From: Opitutia bacterium Tous-C4FEB
GTDB lineage: Bacteria > Verrucomicrobiota > Verrucomicrobiia > Opitutales > Opitutaceae
DNA length: 64,000 bases
Direction: 5' to 3'
Assembly: GCA_002304445.1 (NCBI GenBank)
Contig: NEVA01000001.1
Location: 372,001-436,000, forward strand
Of the stretch, positions 51,608 through 59,979 are shown one piece after another. Positions within the stretch are counted from its first letter, which is position 1, and the number at the start of each line of letters is the position of its first letter. The notes beneath the pieces were generated by a model. That model was not told where the DNA came from. It was given only the letters and a program-made list of their open reading frames with translations, and ran no database searches. Made by a program: the position numbers and the translations under genes.

Positions 51608-52423
51608 ATGACCACCATGACTCTGCGGGATCAACATGTGCTCATCACGGGCGGTTCGAGCGGTATCGGCCTCGAGCTCGCTCGACAGGCCGCCGCCGCC
51701 GGTGCCCGCGTGAGCCTCATCGCCCGCGATCCGGCGAAACTCGCGCTCGCCCGCGCGGCCGTCGGCGGAGTGACCTTTTCGGCGGTGGCCGACGTCGCCG
51801 TCGAAGCCCACGTGACCGAGGCGATCCGCGCGGCGGAACAGACCCACGGCCCGGTCGACGTGCTGATCGCCTCGGCCGGCATCGCCGAGCCGGGCTACTT
51901 TTCCGACCTGCCCACCGCAGCGTTTGAACGCGCGATGGCGGTGAATTATTTCGGCACACTTTACGCGTTGAAGGCCGTCGTGCCCGCGATGCGCCAACGC
52001 GGGCGCGGCGCCGTGGTGCTCGTCTCATCGGGCGCGGGTCTGCACGGATTCTTCGGTTACACCGCGTATGGGCCGTCGAAATTCGCGCTGCGCGGGCTGG
52101 CCGAGTCGTTGCGCGCCGAGCTGAACGGCACGGGCGTCCACGTCATGATCGTCTACCCGCCCGATACCGATACCCCCCAACTCGCCGCCGAGAATCGCAC
52201 CAAGCCCCCCGAGACCAAGGCCATCACGGCCGGCGGCGGACTTTGGACGGCGGAGGCGATCGCACGTGCGACGATGACGGGTCTCGCCAAGAGGCGATTC
52301 GCGCTGACTCCCGGTGCGCCGCTGACGGCGCTTTATTGGCTGAGCAGCCTCCTCGCGCCGCTGCTTTTTTGGCACTTCGACCGCCTCGCCCGTAAAGCCC
52401 GAGGCCGGACCGGCAAAGACTGA
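51608..52423 (+). CDS. Short-chain dehydrogenase, 3-ketodihydrosphingosine reductase-like
   Basis: The 271-residue SDR has the cofactor motif ITGGSSGIGLELA (residues 13-25), VLIASAGIAEPGYF for the NAG-type segment, VLVSSGAGLHGFFGYTAYGP with catalytic Ser and Tyr, and SKFALRGLAESLRAEL with the catalytic Lys. The following VYPPDTDTPQLAAENRTKPP is characteristic of the 3-ketodihydrosphingosine reductase subgroup, which uses NADPH. A hydrophobic C-terminal segment (LYWLSSLLAPLLFWHF) could anchor it to the membrane, as in eukaryotic KDSR. No serine palmitoyltransferase is in the window, so a sphingolipid role is only suggestive. The gene stands alone. Confidence 0.85.
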   Translation: MTTMTLRDQHVLITGGSSGIGLELARQAAAAGARVSLIARDPAKLALARAAVGGVTFSAVADVAVEAHVTEAIRAAEQTHGPVDVLIASAGIAEPGYFSDLPTAAFERAMAVNYFGTLYALKAVVPAMRQRGRGAVVLVSSGAGLHGFFGYTAYGPSKFALRGLAESLRAELNGTGVHVMIVYPPDTDTPQLAAENRTKPPETKAITAGGGLWTAEAIARATMTGLAKRRFALTPGAPLTALYWLSSLLAPLLFWHFDRLARKARGRTGKD

Positions 52424-53023
52424 TGCAGGCCCCGCCATCGCCGGCGTTTTCGGGTCGCGAGGTCAAAGCGTAGTCGCCCGGGTCCACTCAAAAAACAGGA
52501 AATCAAGCGGGGGATTCGGCCGATTGATTGCGGTATCAGGCTGCGCCCACTCACCACCACGGCGCGCCCGGAGAGGCTCAAGCCTTCCGATCGCTCTGGA
52601 ATCATCTCCGCCTTGTTCGCGGCGGAATCGCCACCGCACTCCCCCGCGATCGGTCGCAGGCAAACGAAATTGAACCGCGACGACAGTGATGCCGCCGATA
52701 CACGAAGGCTTTGCGAAGTCGATCAAGCCGCGCTGGGCGCCGGCCAATACCGCCCGGCATCGGAACAGGCTGCGCAAGTTTTCTCCCTCGCCCGCTTTGC
52801 CCGGGCATTTATCCGTGACGGCGTGAGCCCGATCGCGAACCCGACTTTGCTCCGGAGTTTCAAGCCAACGACGACTAGCCGTTGGGATTTGGTTTTGGCG
52901 GACGCGCGCCGAGAAAGGCAAAGCCGGATCACAGCCAGCCAATCCCAGCGGCAAACGGCGCTTCGTCCGCTCGTTCCGCACCGAGGCCGAGGCATCGGGC
53001 GGATCGAACGATCCTTACACTGC
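52424..53023. other. Intergenic stretch without recognisable gene
   Basis: About 600 bases separate the SDR gene from the PhyH gene. A 172-codon frame exists on the minus strand (52463-52981), but its arginine-rich composition, lack of motifs and lack of a ribosome-binding site argue against a real product. I saw no RNA gene, repeat pair or terminator. It may hold the remains of a gene too decayed to recognise. Confidence 0.5.
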
Positions 53024-53899
53024 CTAGCAACTCACGTTTTTGCCTTCGCTGCCAAAATGCTTCATCCGCTCCTCGGCGGTCGTCTTGGTGATACCGGCGG
53101 GAGCATAGTGGAATTGCAGCGCGCGGCGGCGGTTGGCCGACGCATTGTGCGGTGTGCCGTGCGGGAGCAGTCCGTCGAAAAACAGCATTCCACCGGGCGG
53201 CAACGGCGCGGCGACCGACCGGGTGCCGAGAATGACGTTGTCGCAAATCTGCCAATCACGCCGCTGGAAGTGCACGATCGGACCTTCGCGGTGGCGCCCC
53301 GGCAACAGCTGCATACAGCCGTTCTCGATCGTCGCGGCGTCGAGTGCGATCCACGTGCCGACCACCGGCGTGCCGAGCGGATAATCGAAATACGCGTGAT
53401 CCTGGTGCCAAGGTTTCTCCCGGCCGAGCCGCGGCGGCTTCACGAGGCACATGTCCTGGAACATCTCGGGCTCGCGGTCGCCCATCAGTTTCCGCACGGC
53501 CGCGAGGACCTTCGCGTGGTGCGAAATCGCTTTAAGCCGGGCTTCGTGGTTCACGAAAAACCAGACTTTGCGTACCGCGTCCTGCCGTTGCTCCACGCTG
53601 AGCGTGGGCAAGATCGCCTTGGCTCCCGCCTCAAAGGTGATGCCGTTAAACGACGGCACTTTGCCCATGATCAGATCGACCACTCCGGCCAGCGCCGAGG
53701 CCACTTCGGCCGGCGTGAACGCCTCGCGCACCACAAGATAGCCGTGCTCCCGGTAGAACGCGATTTCGCTCGGACCGATGTCGTCCAGCGTGGCCACCGA
53801 ATGGGCGGTACCGGCCTCGGGTTGGTAAAGCTCGGGCGCGTGTAATTCGGCACCGTGGTCAAATTCGGCGGCGGGCAGGGCGGGAGCGGCAGTGGACAT
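53024..53899 (-). CDS. Phytanoyl-CoA dioxygenase (PhyH) family protein
   Basis: The 291-residue protein is an Fe(II)/2-oxoglutarate-dependent oxygenase. The iron motif is WHQDHAYFDY with His165 and Asp167; the distal histidine is probably His247 in LLPHGTPHNASANRRRALQF, where a following arginine binds 2-oxoglutarate. PVVGTWIALDAATIENGCMQ with LLPGRHREG is the usual jelly-roll strand of bacterial PhyH proteins. No signal peptide is present. Family members hydroxylate diverse small molecules, including osmolytes and sugars. It is divergent from an AraC regulator, which probably controls it. The substrate is unknown. Confidence 0.9.
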   Translation of the reverse strand: MSTAAPALPAAEFDHGAELHAPELYQPEAGTAHSVATLDDIGPSEIAFYREHGYLVVREAFTPAEVASALAGVVDLIMGKVPSFNGITFEAGAKAILPTLSVEQRQDAVRKVWFFVNHEARLKAISHHAKVLAAVRKLMGDREPEMFQDMCLVKPPRLGREKPWHQDHAYFDYPLGTPVVGTWIALDAATIENGCMQLLPGRHREGPIVHFQRRDWQICDNVILGTRSVAAPLPPGGMLFFDGLLPHGTPHNASANRRRALQFHYAPAGITKTTAEERMKHFGSEGKNVSC

Positions 53900-53922
53900 G
53901 GTGATAGTGTGCGGGGGTTGAA

Positions 53923-53934
53923 GATAAACTTATC
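53923..53934. promoter_or_regulatory. Palindrome in the PhyH-AraC intergenic region
   Basis: GATAAACTTATC (GATAA, 2-bp centre, TTATC) is a perfect 12-bp inverted repeat 24 bp upstream of the PhyH start and 79 bp upstream of the AraC start. The surrounding 110 bp are less GC-rich than the genes. It could be part of a regulator site or core promoter. AraC proteins usually prefer direct repeats, so assignment to this AraC protein is uncertain. Confidence 0.4.
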
Positions 53935-54013
53935 CGTGTTCAATCTAACCGCTTTAAATCGTATTCGCCATGAAGCCGTCCGCCATCTTTTTGTAGTTAT
54001 CCGCTTTTGCTCC

Positions 54014-54835
54014 ATGGCTGCTCCCCCACCCGCCTACCGCGTTCTGCTCTCCGCCCATTGTAACCGGGTTCGCTGCGAAGCCGACTGGCACCTCGGCCCG
54101 GATTGGGCCCCGCGCCTGCGCGACTACGATCTCTGGTTCGTGAGTGCCGGTCGCGGGCGCATGCTCACGTCCGACGGTGAAGTCGCCCTTGCCCCCGGCG
54201 TAGGCCTGTGGATGCGTCCCGGCCGGCGCTACGAAGCCACCCACGACCCTGCCGCCCCGTTGGTCGTGAACTTCTTTCACTTCACTCTGGCCGAGCCCCC
54301 CCGCCGCTTCACACCGTCCGCCGAAGTTCTCCGCACGGCGCACCCCGATTTCGTCGAAGCCATGATGCGCCGCATCCTGACGTTGCGCGCCAAGTCCATC
54401 CCGGCCGCCCACGCCTCCGCCAACGCCCTCTTTGGCGCTCTCCTCGGCGAACTGGTCCGCGAAACCACCGCCCGCAACGCCGACCGGCCCACCCCCGGCC
54501 TCGACCAACACCACCGCGAAATCATCCAACGTCTCGTCGCCGAAATCCGCGAAAAACCCGGCGCCGCCCGCACCGTCGCGGCCCTCGCCAAAACCGCCGG
54601 CTACAGCGTGGATCACTTTTCGCGCACCTTCGAAAAAGTCACCGGTCAACGCCCGCAGGAGCTCATCATCTCCGCCCGCCTCGCCCGCGCTCGCCAACTC
54701 TTGGCCGAAACGGGGCTCACGATCAGCCAGATCGCCGAAACCCTCGGTTTCCGCGACGTGTTTTTCTTCTCCCGCCAGTTCACCCAACGCACCGGACAAA
54801 CCCCCTCGGCCTACCGCGCCGCGCTGTCGCCCTAG
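54014..54835 (+). CDS. AraC family transcriptional regulator
   Basis: The 273-residue protein is taken from ATG 54014; the frame further upstream is antisense to the PhyH N-terminus. The N-terminal half is a cupin-like sensing domain (YDLWFVSAGRGRML, VGLWMRPGRRYEATHD, NFFHFTLAEPP). The C-terminal half has the two AraC helix-turn-helix motifs: TVAALAKTAGYSVDHFSRTF and LTISQIAETLGFRDVFFFSR, ending in QRTGQTPSAYR. It probably activates the divergent PhyH gene upon binding a small ligand. It converges with the phosphatase-like gene, and the two stop codons share the sequence CTAG. Confidence 0.92.
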   Translation: MAAPPPAYRVLLSAHCNRVRCEADWHLGPDWAPRLRDYDLWFVSAGRGRMLTSDGEVALAPGVGLWMRPGRRYEATHDPAAPLVVNFFHFTLAEPPRRFTPSAEVLRTAHPDFVEAMMRRILTLRAKSIPAAHASANALFGALLGELVRETTARNADRPTPGLDQHHREIIQRLVAEIREKPGAARTVAALAKTAGYSVDHFSRTFEKVTGQRPQELIISARLARARQLLAETGLTISQIAETLGFRDVFFFSRQFTQRTGQTPSAYRAALSP

Positions 54836-55854
54836 AAATTCGCCGCCATCACCCGGTGCAACGCCGGCCGCACCCGGCGCGCGAGTCTCGCGTTGGCATA
54901 TCCCATCCACGCCACCGGCGTCGTCGTATCCAACGGATAGTTGAGCGCCCCGCCCTCCGGCGCCTCGATCACACAACCGGCCTCACGGGCGATCAACGCC
55001 GTGCAGATATCGTAGGGATGACAGCACAGCGTCGCCGCCGAAAAACCCAGCTTCGCATAGGCCGGCGGCCGCAAATCCCCGAGCATCCGGTCGTGCCCCA
55101 CGATCAACTCGTGCAACTGCCCGCCCGTGGAGATGTATTGGTCGTCGAAGACCAGTTGCCCGCCGTTTTTCCCGTGCACGCCGAGCTCTTGCCAGAGTTG
55201 CTCCTCCAGCACGCCGAGCAGACCTTTGCCCTCGGGAAAGAAACGCGCGATCGACGCGAACCCGTGCTCAAAATTCCCCGCAACCGAGGGCCGCACCTTG
55301 ATCTTTTTCCGCCCGCCGCCGCCGCGCACGTCCACAGCCTCCGCGACCACGCCGCCACCGCGCACCGCACTCAACTGGTCCGCCCGCCACTGCTTGCTCG
55401 TCGGCAGCTCCGTCATCGCCGCCACCACGATGTCGCCGAGGTGATTCTTCGCCCCGCGCTGCACCGCCAACCCGGCGAGACTCCACGCCGGGCGTTTGTC
55501 ATACATGTAGCTCCGCGTGCCATCGATCGGATCGAGGATGCACTTGAACCGGGTCCGCGCCACCGGCGTCCCGTGAGGGAACGTCGCCGGCTCGCCGTCT
55601 TCGAGCCCTTCCATCACCAATTCCACCGGCCAAGCCCGCGGCCAGTGCGCCTCGAACCACGCCATAATCGCCGCCTCGCTCAAACGGTCCACGTGATAGA
55701 TCGTGTCCGCCGCCGTGACCGCCGCCACTTTGGCGAAGGTCGCCGCTTGTCGGACCTGCGCCGCCACCAGCGTATCGCGAATCGAATCCTGCAACGCGCA
55801 CAACAGCCGGCGCGCCCGGTTCATTTCCGCTGCGGTCATCGGGGCATTTTTCAT
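54832..55854 (-). CDS. Inositol monophosphatase family protein
   Basis: The 340-residue protein starts at MKNAPMTAAEMNRARRL; 23 extra upstream codons overlap galK and are not preferred. The metal/substrate motif ILDPIDGTRSYMYDKRPAWS is that of Li-sensitive inositol-monophosphatase-like enzymes (DPIDGT), with AATLCCHPYDICTALIAREAG and GYANARLARRV near the end. The protein is longer than typical IMPase (about 270), with an insert around residues 175-260. It starts 10 nt after galK, so it is probably in the same operon. It may remove phosphate from a sugar phosphate or 3'-phosphoadenosine; the latter would fit sulfate metabolism but is speculative. Confidence 0.85.
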   Translation of the reverse strand: MKNAPMTAAEMNRARRLLCALQDSIRDTLVAAQVRQAATFAKVAAVTAADTIYHVDRLSEAAIMAWFEAHWPRAWPVELVMEGLEDGEPATFPHGTPVARTRFKCILDPIDGTRSYMYDKRPAWSLAGLAVQRGAKNHLGDIVVAAMTELPTSKQWRADQLSAVRGGGVVAEAVDVRGGGGRKKIKVRPSVAGNFEHGFASIARFFPEGKGLLGVLEEQLWQELGVHGKNGGQLVFDDQYISTGGQLHELIVGHDRMLGDLRPPAYAKLGFSAATLCCHPYDICTALIAREAGCVIEAPEGGALNYPLDTTTPVAWMGYANARLARRVRPALHRVMAANF

Positions 55855-55864
55855 CGTGAAAATA

Positions 55865-57004
55865 TCAGAGCAGGGTCGCCCCGTCTCCGGTCTGCGTGTG
55901 CAACACATCCGGCGCCGCGCCAAATCTCGCCCGATACGCCGCCACGACCGCCTGCACCTGCGCCTCGCCGAACGCCCCGTTCGTCATCGCCATCACCGCG
56001 CCGCCAAAACCTCCGCCCGTGAGCCGCGCGCCGAAGACGTGCTCCGTCGCCGTCAGCACATCGACCAGAAAATCAAGCTCCGCCGTGCTATTCTCAAAGA
56101 GAAACTGCGAGCTGCGATGCGACGCCGTCAGCAACCGTCCCACCGCCGCCAGATCGCCCCGGGCCAGCGCCGACCGGGATTCCGCCACCCGCGCGATCTC
56201 ATCGACGATGTGCTTCGCGCGCTTGAACGCTTCGGGCGTGAGCCGCGCCTGGTCGCGCTCCACCGCCGCCGCGTCCGTTTCCACGAGCAAGCCGACGCCG
56301 AGCGCCTGCGCCGCCGCCATGCACTCGCGGTGACGCTCCGCATAAAGCCCGTCCACCAACGCGTGCTTGGTATGCGTGTTGAAAATCCAAAAATGCGCGT
56401 CCGCCGGCAGTGGCACCGTTTCAAAAACCGGTCCGCGGCAATCGATCCAAACGAGGCGGTTTTTTTGGCCAAACCCGGAGACGCCTTGATCAAGAATACC
56501 GCACGGCACGCCCACGAAGTTGTTCTCCGCGTGCTTGCCGATCTTCACCACGATCTCCCGCGGCGGTCGCTCTCCGGCCATCTCCAGAAACGCCAACGCC
56601 GAGGCCAACTCGATCGCCGCACTGCTGCTGAGACCCGCGCCCGCCGGTAGATTCGACATCGCCAAAAAATCAAAGCCCGCCGGCGCCTTCGCGCCGAACC
56701 CCGGCATCGCCGCCAAAACCCCGAGCGGATAATTCACCCAACTCGTCGCGCCCGCTCGTTTGGCCATGTCCTCCGCGCGCACTTCCACCGGCGCACCGCG
56801 TTGGTCGCTGGCAAACTGTCTCCGCCCATCGGCCCGCCCGGCGATCGCCACCCACACTCCGCGATCCAGCGCCGCCCCGAGCACCGTGCCGCCGTTATAA
56901 TCGGTGTGATTCCCGATGAATTCGATCCGACCCGGCGCGTAGGCCACAATCTCGGGCGACCGTCCATAGACGTGGTGAAATTTTTCGGCGATCAGTGATT
57001 TCAT
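55865..57004 (-). CDS. galK: Galactokinase (GHMP kinase)
   Basis: The 379-residue kinase has the galactokinase N-terminal signature APGRIEFIGNHTDYNGG, the GHMP ATP motif NLPAGAGLSSSAAIELASAL, GILDQGVSGFG with the catalytic-type Asp, and LTGGGFGGAVMAM at the C-terminus. It should phosphorylate galactose or a relative at C1. In well-studied galactokinases the signature reads GEHTDYN; here the Glu is Asn (residue 32). That Glu contacts the sugar, so specificity may be shifted. Downstream genes of the Leloir pathway (galT, galE) are absent from the window. It is followed by an IMPase-like gene at 10 nt and preceded by a small gene 80 nt upstream. Confidence 0.9.
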   Translation of the reverse strand: MKSLIAEKFHHVYGRSPEIVAYAPGRIEFIGNHTDYNGGTVLGAALDRGVWVAIAGRADGRRQFASDQRGAPVEVRAEDMAKRAGATSWVNYPLGVLAAMPGFGAKAPAGFDFLAMSNLPAGAGLSSSAAIELASALAFLEMAGERPPREIVVKIGKHAENNFVGVPCGILDQGVSGFGQKNRLVWIDCRGPVFETVPLPADAHFWIFNTHTKHALVDGLYAERHRECMAAAQALGVGLLVETDAAAVERDQARLTPEAFKRAKHIVDEIARVAESRSALARGDLAAVGRLLTASHRSSQFLFENSTAELDFLVDVLTATEHVFGARLTGGGFGGAVMAMTNGAFGEAQVQAVVAAYRARFGAAPDVLHTQTGDGATLL

Positions 57005-57084
57005 GCGCGTTCGGTCGGTTCAAACAACCCTCCCAAGCGCACGCGTCGAGCTGGAATCACGCCCGCCCGCGCCGGAAATCCCGT

Positions 57085-57312
57085 TCACGAGTTTTCCGGC
57101 GGCTGCGTCGCCGGGAAATCCGCCGGCACTTCCCCCGCACTCCCTTTCACCAGCAAACGCAGCAGATGCTCGAGCATTTCCTCCCGCGGCCGGCCGCGCT
57201 CGATCGCCAGCTGGTCGGCACGTTTGAGCAACTGCGCCGCCATCACGGACGCCTGCCCGGGCGGCGCGCCCAATCGGGTGCAGAGTTGCGCGAGTTGCTC
57301 CTGCTCGTTCAT
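57085..57312 (-). CDS. Small conserved-looking hypothetical protein
   Basis: The 75-residue acidic protein (MNEQEQLAQLCTRLGAPPGQ, then ASVMAAQLLKRADQLAIERG) is predicted to be largely helical and soluble. I recognise no family. Its ATG overlaps the stop codon of the ygfZ-like gene by 4 nt, which together with natural protein composition supports a real, translationally coupled gene. GalK begins 80 nt downstream on the same strand. Confidence 0.7.
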   Translation of the reverse strand: MNEQEQLAQLCTRLGAPPGQASVMAAQLLKRADQLAIERGRPREEMLEHLLRLLVKGSAGEVPADFPATQPPENS

Positions 57313-58187
57313 GGCTCCACTTGGATCACCGCCGGGCCCGCCACCTCAAGCGCCAGCGGGAGATCCCGCTGCCAATTGACCAGCGACAGCATCGCCATCC
57401 CGACAAACCCGGTTTCGCCGCCGACTCCGGAACGCAGCTCCCCGACCTGCTTCGAATCCTGCCAAAGCGCGGCGGGCACGGCCGGCACCTGCCCGGGCCC
57501 GCGCACCCGCATCAGCCTCCGCCGCACCTGTCCCATCGCTTTCAACCGCGCCATCACTTCCTGGCCCAAATAACACCCTTTGGTGTAGGAAATCGCCACC
57601 TCTCCGAGCCCGCCTTCACTGGGCAAATCACCCGGCCCGAGATCGACCGGCACCGCCGGAATGCCCGCGCCGATCCGTCGCCGCGCCAATTCGTCCGCCC
57701 CGATCTCGGTCTCGGTCGACAACTTGGCGCGCACCTCGGCTTGGGTGCTCACGGGAAATACCCACTCCCAATTCTCCCCGAGCACGCGCCGCCCCGGGAA
57801 AATCCGCCCCACGTGCGCGTTCGCGGTCAGCCACTCGCCAGCGCCGTCGCCCAACACCGAAATCCCCATCCATTCGGAGGTGAAGTCCTCCATCACTACG
57901 TCATCGGCGATGATGTAGTCTTCTAGGCGCCGCATAATGCCTGCCGCCGGGCAAAAATAGCTAGCCAACCATCGCTCACCCTCAACCGCCCCGGCCAATA
58001 CAAAACCATCACCCAAAACCTTCCCTTTCTGGTTGAGCCACAAGCCGTAAACACTCCTCCCCGCCGCCAAACCACGCAGCTCATTGGTGAACTGACCTTG
58101 CAAGAAAGTTGCAGCATCCTCCCCACCCACCCGCACCCAGGCCCCTATTTTCCAGACGGAATACTCCAACGCTCGTGAATTTCGCAT
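57309..58187 (-). CDS. ygfZ: YgfZ-type folate-binding protein
   Basis: The 292-residue protein starts at MRNSRALEYSVWKIGAWVRV with AGGA 8 nt upstream; an ATG 9 nt earlier is possible, and the frame continues to 58298 through AT-rich sequence. The hallmark is AISYTKGCYLGQEVMARLKA (KGCYxGQE), the family motif carrying the conserved cysteine. ATFLQGQFTNELRGL at the N-terminus and a folate-binding GcvT-like fold support the call. YgfZ uses tetrahydrofolate and helps maintain certain iron-sulfur enzymes such as MiaB. Its stop overlaps the start of the small gene downstream. Confidence 0.9.
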   Translation of the reverse strand: MRNSRALEYSVWKIGAWVRVGGEDAATFLQGQFTNELRGLAAGRSVYGLWLNQKGKVLGDGFVLAGAVEGERWLASYFCPAAGIMRRLEDYIIADDVVMEDFTSEWMGISVLGDGAGEWLTANAHVGRIFPGRRVLGENWEWVFPVSTQAEVRAKLSTETEIGADELARRRIGAGIPAVPVDLGPGDLPSEGGLGEVAISYTKGCYLGQEVMARLKAMGQVRRRLMRVRGPGQVPAVPAALWQDSKQVGELRSGVGGETGFVGMAMLSLVNWQRDLPLALEVAGPAVIQVEP

Positions 58188-58264
58188 ATAGTTCATCCTG
58201 CTGATTTTTAGTCGCTTAGCAATTTTTGTGATAGATTTTGATAACTTTGAGTTGACGAACTCTG

Positions 58265-58292
58265 ATAATAAGCTACTTCTCAGCTTGTTCAA
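58265..58292 (-). promoter_or_regulatory. Putative sigma-70 promoter of ygfZ
   Basis: On the minus strand TTGAAC (58292-58287) is followed after 16 nt by TATTAT (58270-58265), giving 4/6 and 5/6 matches to the -35 and -10 boxes. It lies about 75 nt upstream of the chosen ygfZ start, in a patch that is AT-rich compared with the rest of the window. Confidence 0.45.
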
Positions 58293-58302
58293 TTTCATAC
58301 TT

Positions 58303-58325
58303 CTCCCCGCTTAGCGGGGAGTTTT
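58303..58325 (+). terminator. Hairpin with T-run, possible terminator
   Basis: CTCCCCGC, loop TTA, GCGGGGAG, then TTTT: an 8-bp perfect GC stem followed by a short U tract on the plus strand. No plus-strand gene lies directly upstream, so its purpose is unclear; it may act on a leader transcript or on readthrough. Confidence 0.55.
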
Positions 58326-58345
58326 GGGGTAACTAAGAAAGCAAA

Positions 58346-58383
58346 GGCCGGCCACATAGGGGTATGTGGCCGGCCACTTTTTT
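58346..58383 (+). terminator. Strong hairpin with T-run upstream of the DAHP synthase gene
   Basis: GGCCGGCCACATA (58346-58358), loop GGGG, and the exact complement TATGTGGCCGGCC (58363-58375) make a 13-bp perfect stem followed by AC and six T. It is an intrinsic terminator in form. It lies 78 nt before the DAHP synthase start and only 20 nt after another hairpin. This could be attenuation in an untranslated leader of the aromatic-synthesis gene or an insulating double terminator. Confidence 0.65.
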
Positions 58384-58460
58384 GCTCAAATTCCAAGGTT
58401 TTCTTTGTCACCCAACCCGGACTTGCACCGATTCGCTTCCGCCGACCAAGCTATTCTCTC

Positions 58461-59516
58461 ATGCACCGCACCTCGGACCTCAACGTCGTCGAAACCCGCA
58501 CCTTGCCCTCGCCTACCGCGCTGCTGGCCGAATTGCCCAAAACCACGGCTCAGGCCGCGTTTGTAGCGCATAGCCGCGAGGACATCCGGCGGATCATCTT
58601 CACGGACGACCGCCGCTTTCTCCTGCTTATCGGCCCTTGTTCGATCCACGACGTGGACGCCGGCCGCGACTACGCCCGACGCCTCGCCGCGCTTGCCCGG
58701 GAGGTCTCCGATCGCGTGGTGGTCGTGATGCGCGTTTATTTCGAGAAACCCCGCACCACGGTCGGCTGGAAGGGCCTGGTAATGGATCCGCATCTCGACG
58801 GCTCCCACGACATCGCCGCCGGCCTCCGGCTCGGCCGCACGTTCCTAGGCGACGTACTCGACCTTGGTTTACCCACGGCCACCGAGTTTCTCGACCCCAT
58901 CACCCCGCAATACGTCGCCGATCTTGTGTGCTGGGGTGCCATCGGTGCGCGCACGACCGAGTCGCAAACCCACCGTCAAATGGCCTCGGGACTCTCGATG
59001 CCGCTCGGGTTTAAGAACGGCACCGATGGCTCCCTCCAAGCCGCCGTCAACGCCATCAAGGCCGCCGGCCAACCCCAAACGTTTCTCGGCATCAATCTCG
59101 ACGGTGCCGCCTCAGCCGTCGTCACGCGCGGAAATCCCAACTGCCACGTCGTCCTTCGCGGCGGTGCCGCCGGCCCCAACTTTTCGCCGGATCACATCGC
59201 GCAAACCGAGACGCTTTTGGCCAAAGCCAACCTGCCGAAATCGATCCTCGTTGATTGCTCGCACGACAACTCCGCGAAAAAACCCGAGCTCCAGCCCGAG
59301 GTCATGCGCGCCCTCCTCACCCAGATCGCCGCCGGCAACCGCTCCATCATGGGCGCCATGATCGAGAGCAATCTTTCCGCCGGCAACCAGGCCTTCCCCG
59401 TGCCAAAAGAAACGCTCCGCTACGGTGTCAGCATCACCGACGGCTGCATCGACTGGCCCACCACCGAGGCTCTCGTCCGCGAGATCCACACCGCCCTCGC
59501 GCCGCGCTTCGCCTGA
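58461..59516 (+). CDS. aroF: 3-deoxy-7-phosphoheptulonate (DAHP) synthase, type I
   Basis: The 351-residue protein matches the AroF/AroG/AroH class of DAHP synthases: LLIGPCSIHDVDAGRDYARR, VMRVYFEKPRTTVGWKGL, PTATEFLDPITPQYVADLV, WGAIGARTTESQTHRQMASG and LVDCSHDNSAKKPELQP. It condenses phosphoenolpyruvate with erythrose 4-phosphate, the first step of aromatic amino acid synthesis, in the cytoplasm. The symbol is used for the family; feedback specificity (Phe, Tyr or Trp) cannot be read. It is a single gene preceded by two hairpins that might mediate attenuation. Confidence 0.93.
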   Translation: MHRTSDLNVVETRTLPSPTALLAELPKTTAQAAFVAHSREDIRRIIFTDDRRFLLLIGPCSIHDVDAGRDYARRLAALAREVSDRVVVVMRVYFEKPRTTVGWKGLVMDPHLDGSHDIAAGLRLGRTFLGDVLDLGLPTATEFLDPITPQYVADLVCWGAIGARTTESQTHRQMASGLSMPLGFKNGTDGSLQAAVNAIKAAGQPQTFLGINLDGAASAVVTRGNPNCHVVLRGGAAGPNFSPDHIAQTETLLAKANLPKSILVDCSHDNSAKKPELQPEVMRALLTQIAAGNRSIMGAMIESNLSAGNQAFPVPKETLRYGVSITDGCIDWPTTEALVREIHTALAPRFA

Positions 59517-59979
59517 TCCGGGCTAGCCCGCCGCGTCGCCCCGCCCCAACGCCACGCACTCGGCCAGCCACGCCTCGCGGCGCGCCGGCGTCGGAAGTCC
59601 GCACTTGGTGGAACACCCGGACCGCCACCGGACTCACTCCGCAAAATTTCAGCGTCCATCGCCGCAACGCGTGGGTTTGCGGCCGCGTTGGCCGATGCGT
59701 TGTCGGGGTTCAAGGTCGCGCGCCTGATACTCGGCCAGCATCTTGAAACGTTGAATCCGCCGCCGCCCAACCCTCCAAATTCATTAACCACGGATGCACC
59801 TGAATTAGACCAACGTCCCTTGATCAACAGCCTGCGGGTTCCGAGGTGGCACGGATATCTTGCCCGTGGGTTTGAGGCTGAAACCCAACCGCTATGGGTC
59901 TCACCCCAATCGCCCGATCCTTTCGCCTCTTTGTCGGGCCGTTCCGTGGGTCGGGCCCGCAGACGAAACGGCCTCCGAG
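59517..59979. other. Intergenic region, no gene recognised
   Basis: No convincing gene was found. Some minus-strand frames near 59440-59760 have moderately protein-like stretches (for example VSPVAVRVFHQVRTSDAG) but no family match. The base composition becomes less GC-rich around 59760-59830, which fits non-coding sequence. Confidence 0.5.

Noticed and set aside
52463-52981. 172-codon minus-strand frame between the SDR and PhyH genes
   Set aside because: No family motif, arginine-rich composition, no ribosome-binding site; treated as non-coding.
59434-59760. Minus-strand frames resembling the end of a regulator (VSPVAVRVFHQVRTSDAG)
   Set aside because: The resemblance to AraC C-termini is too weak and no helix-turn-helix is visible upstream, so no gene or remnant is called.
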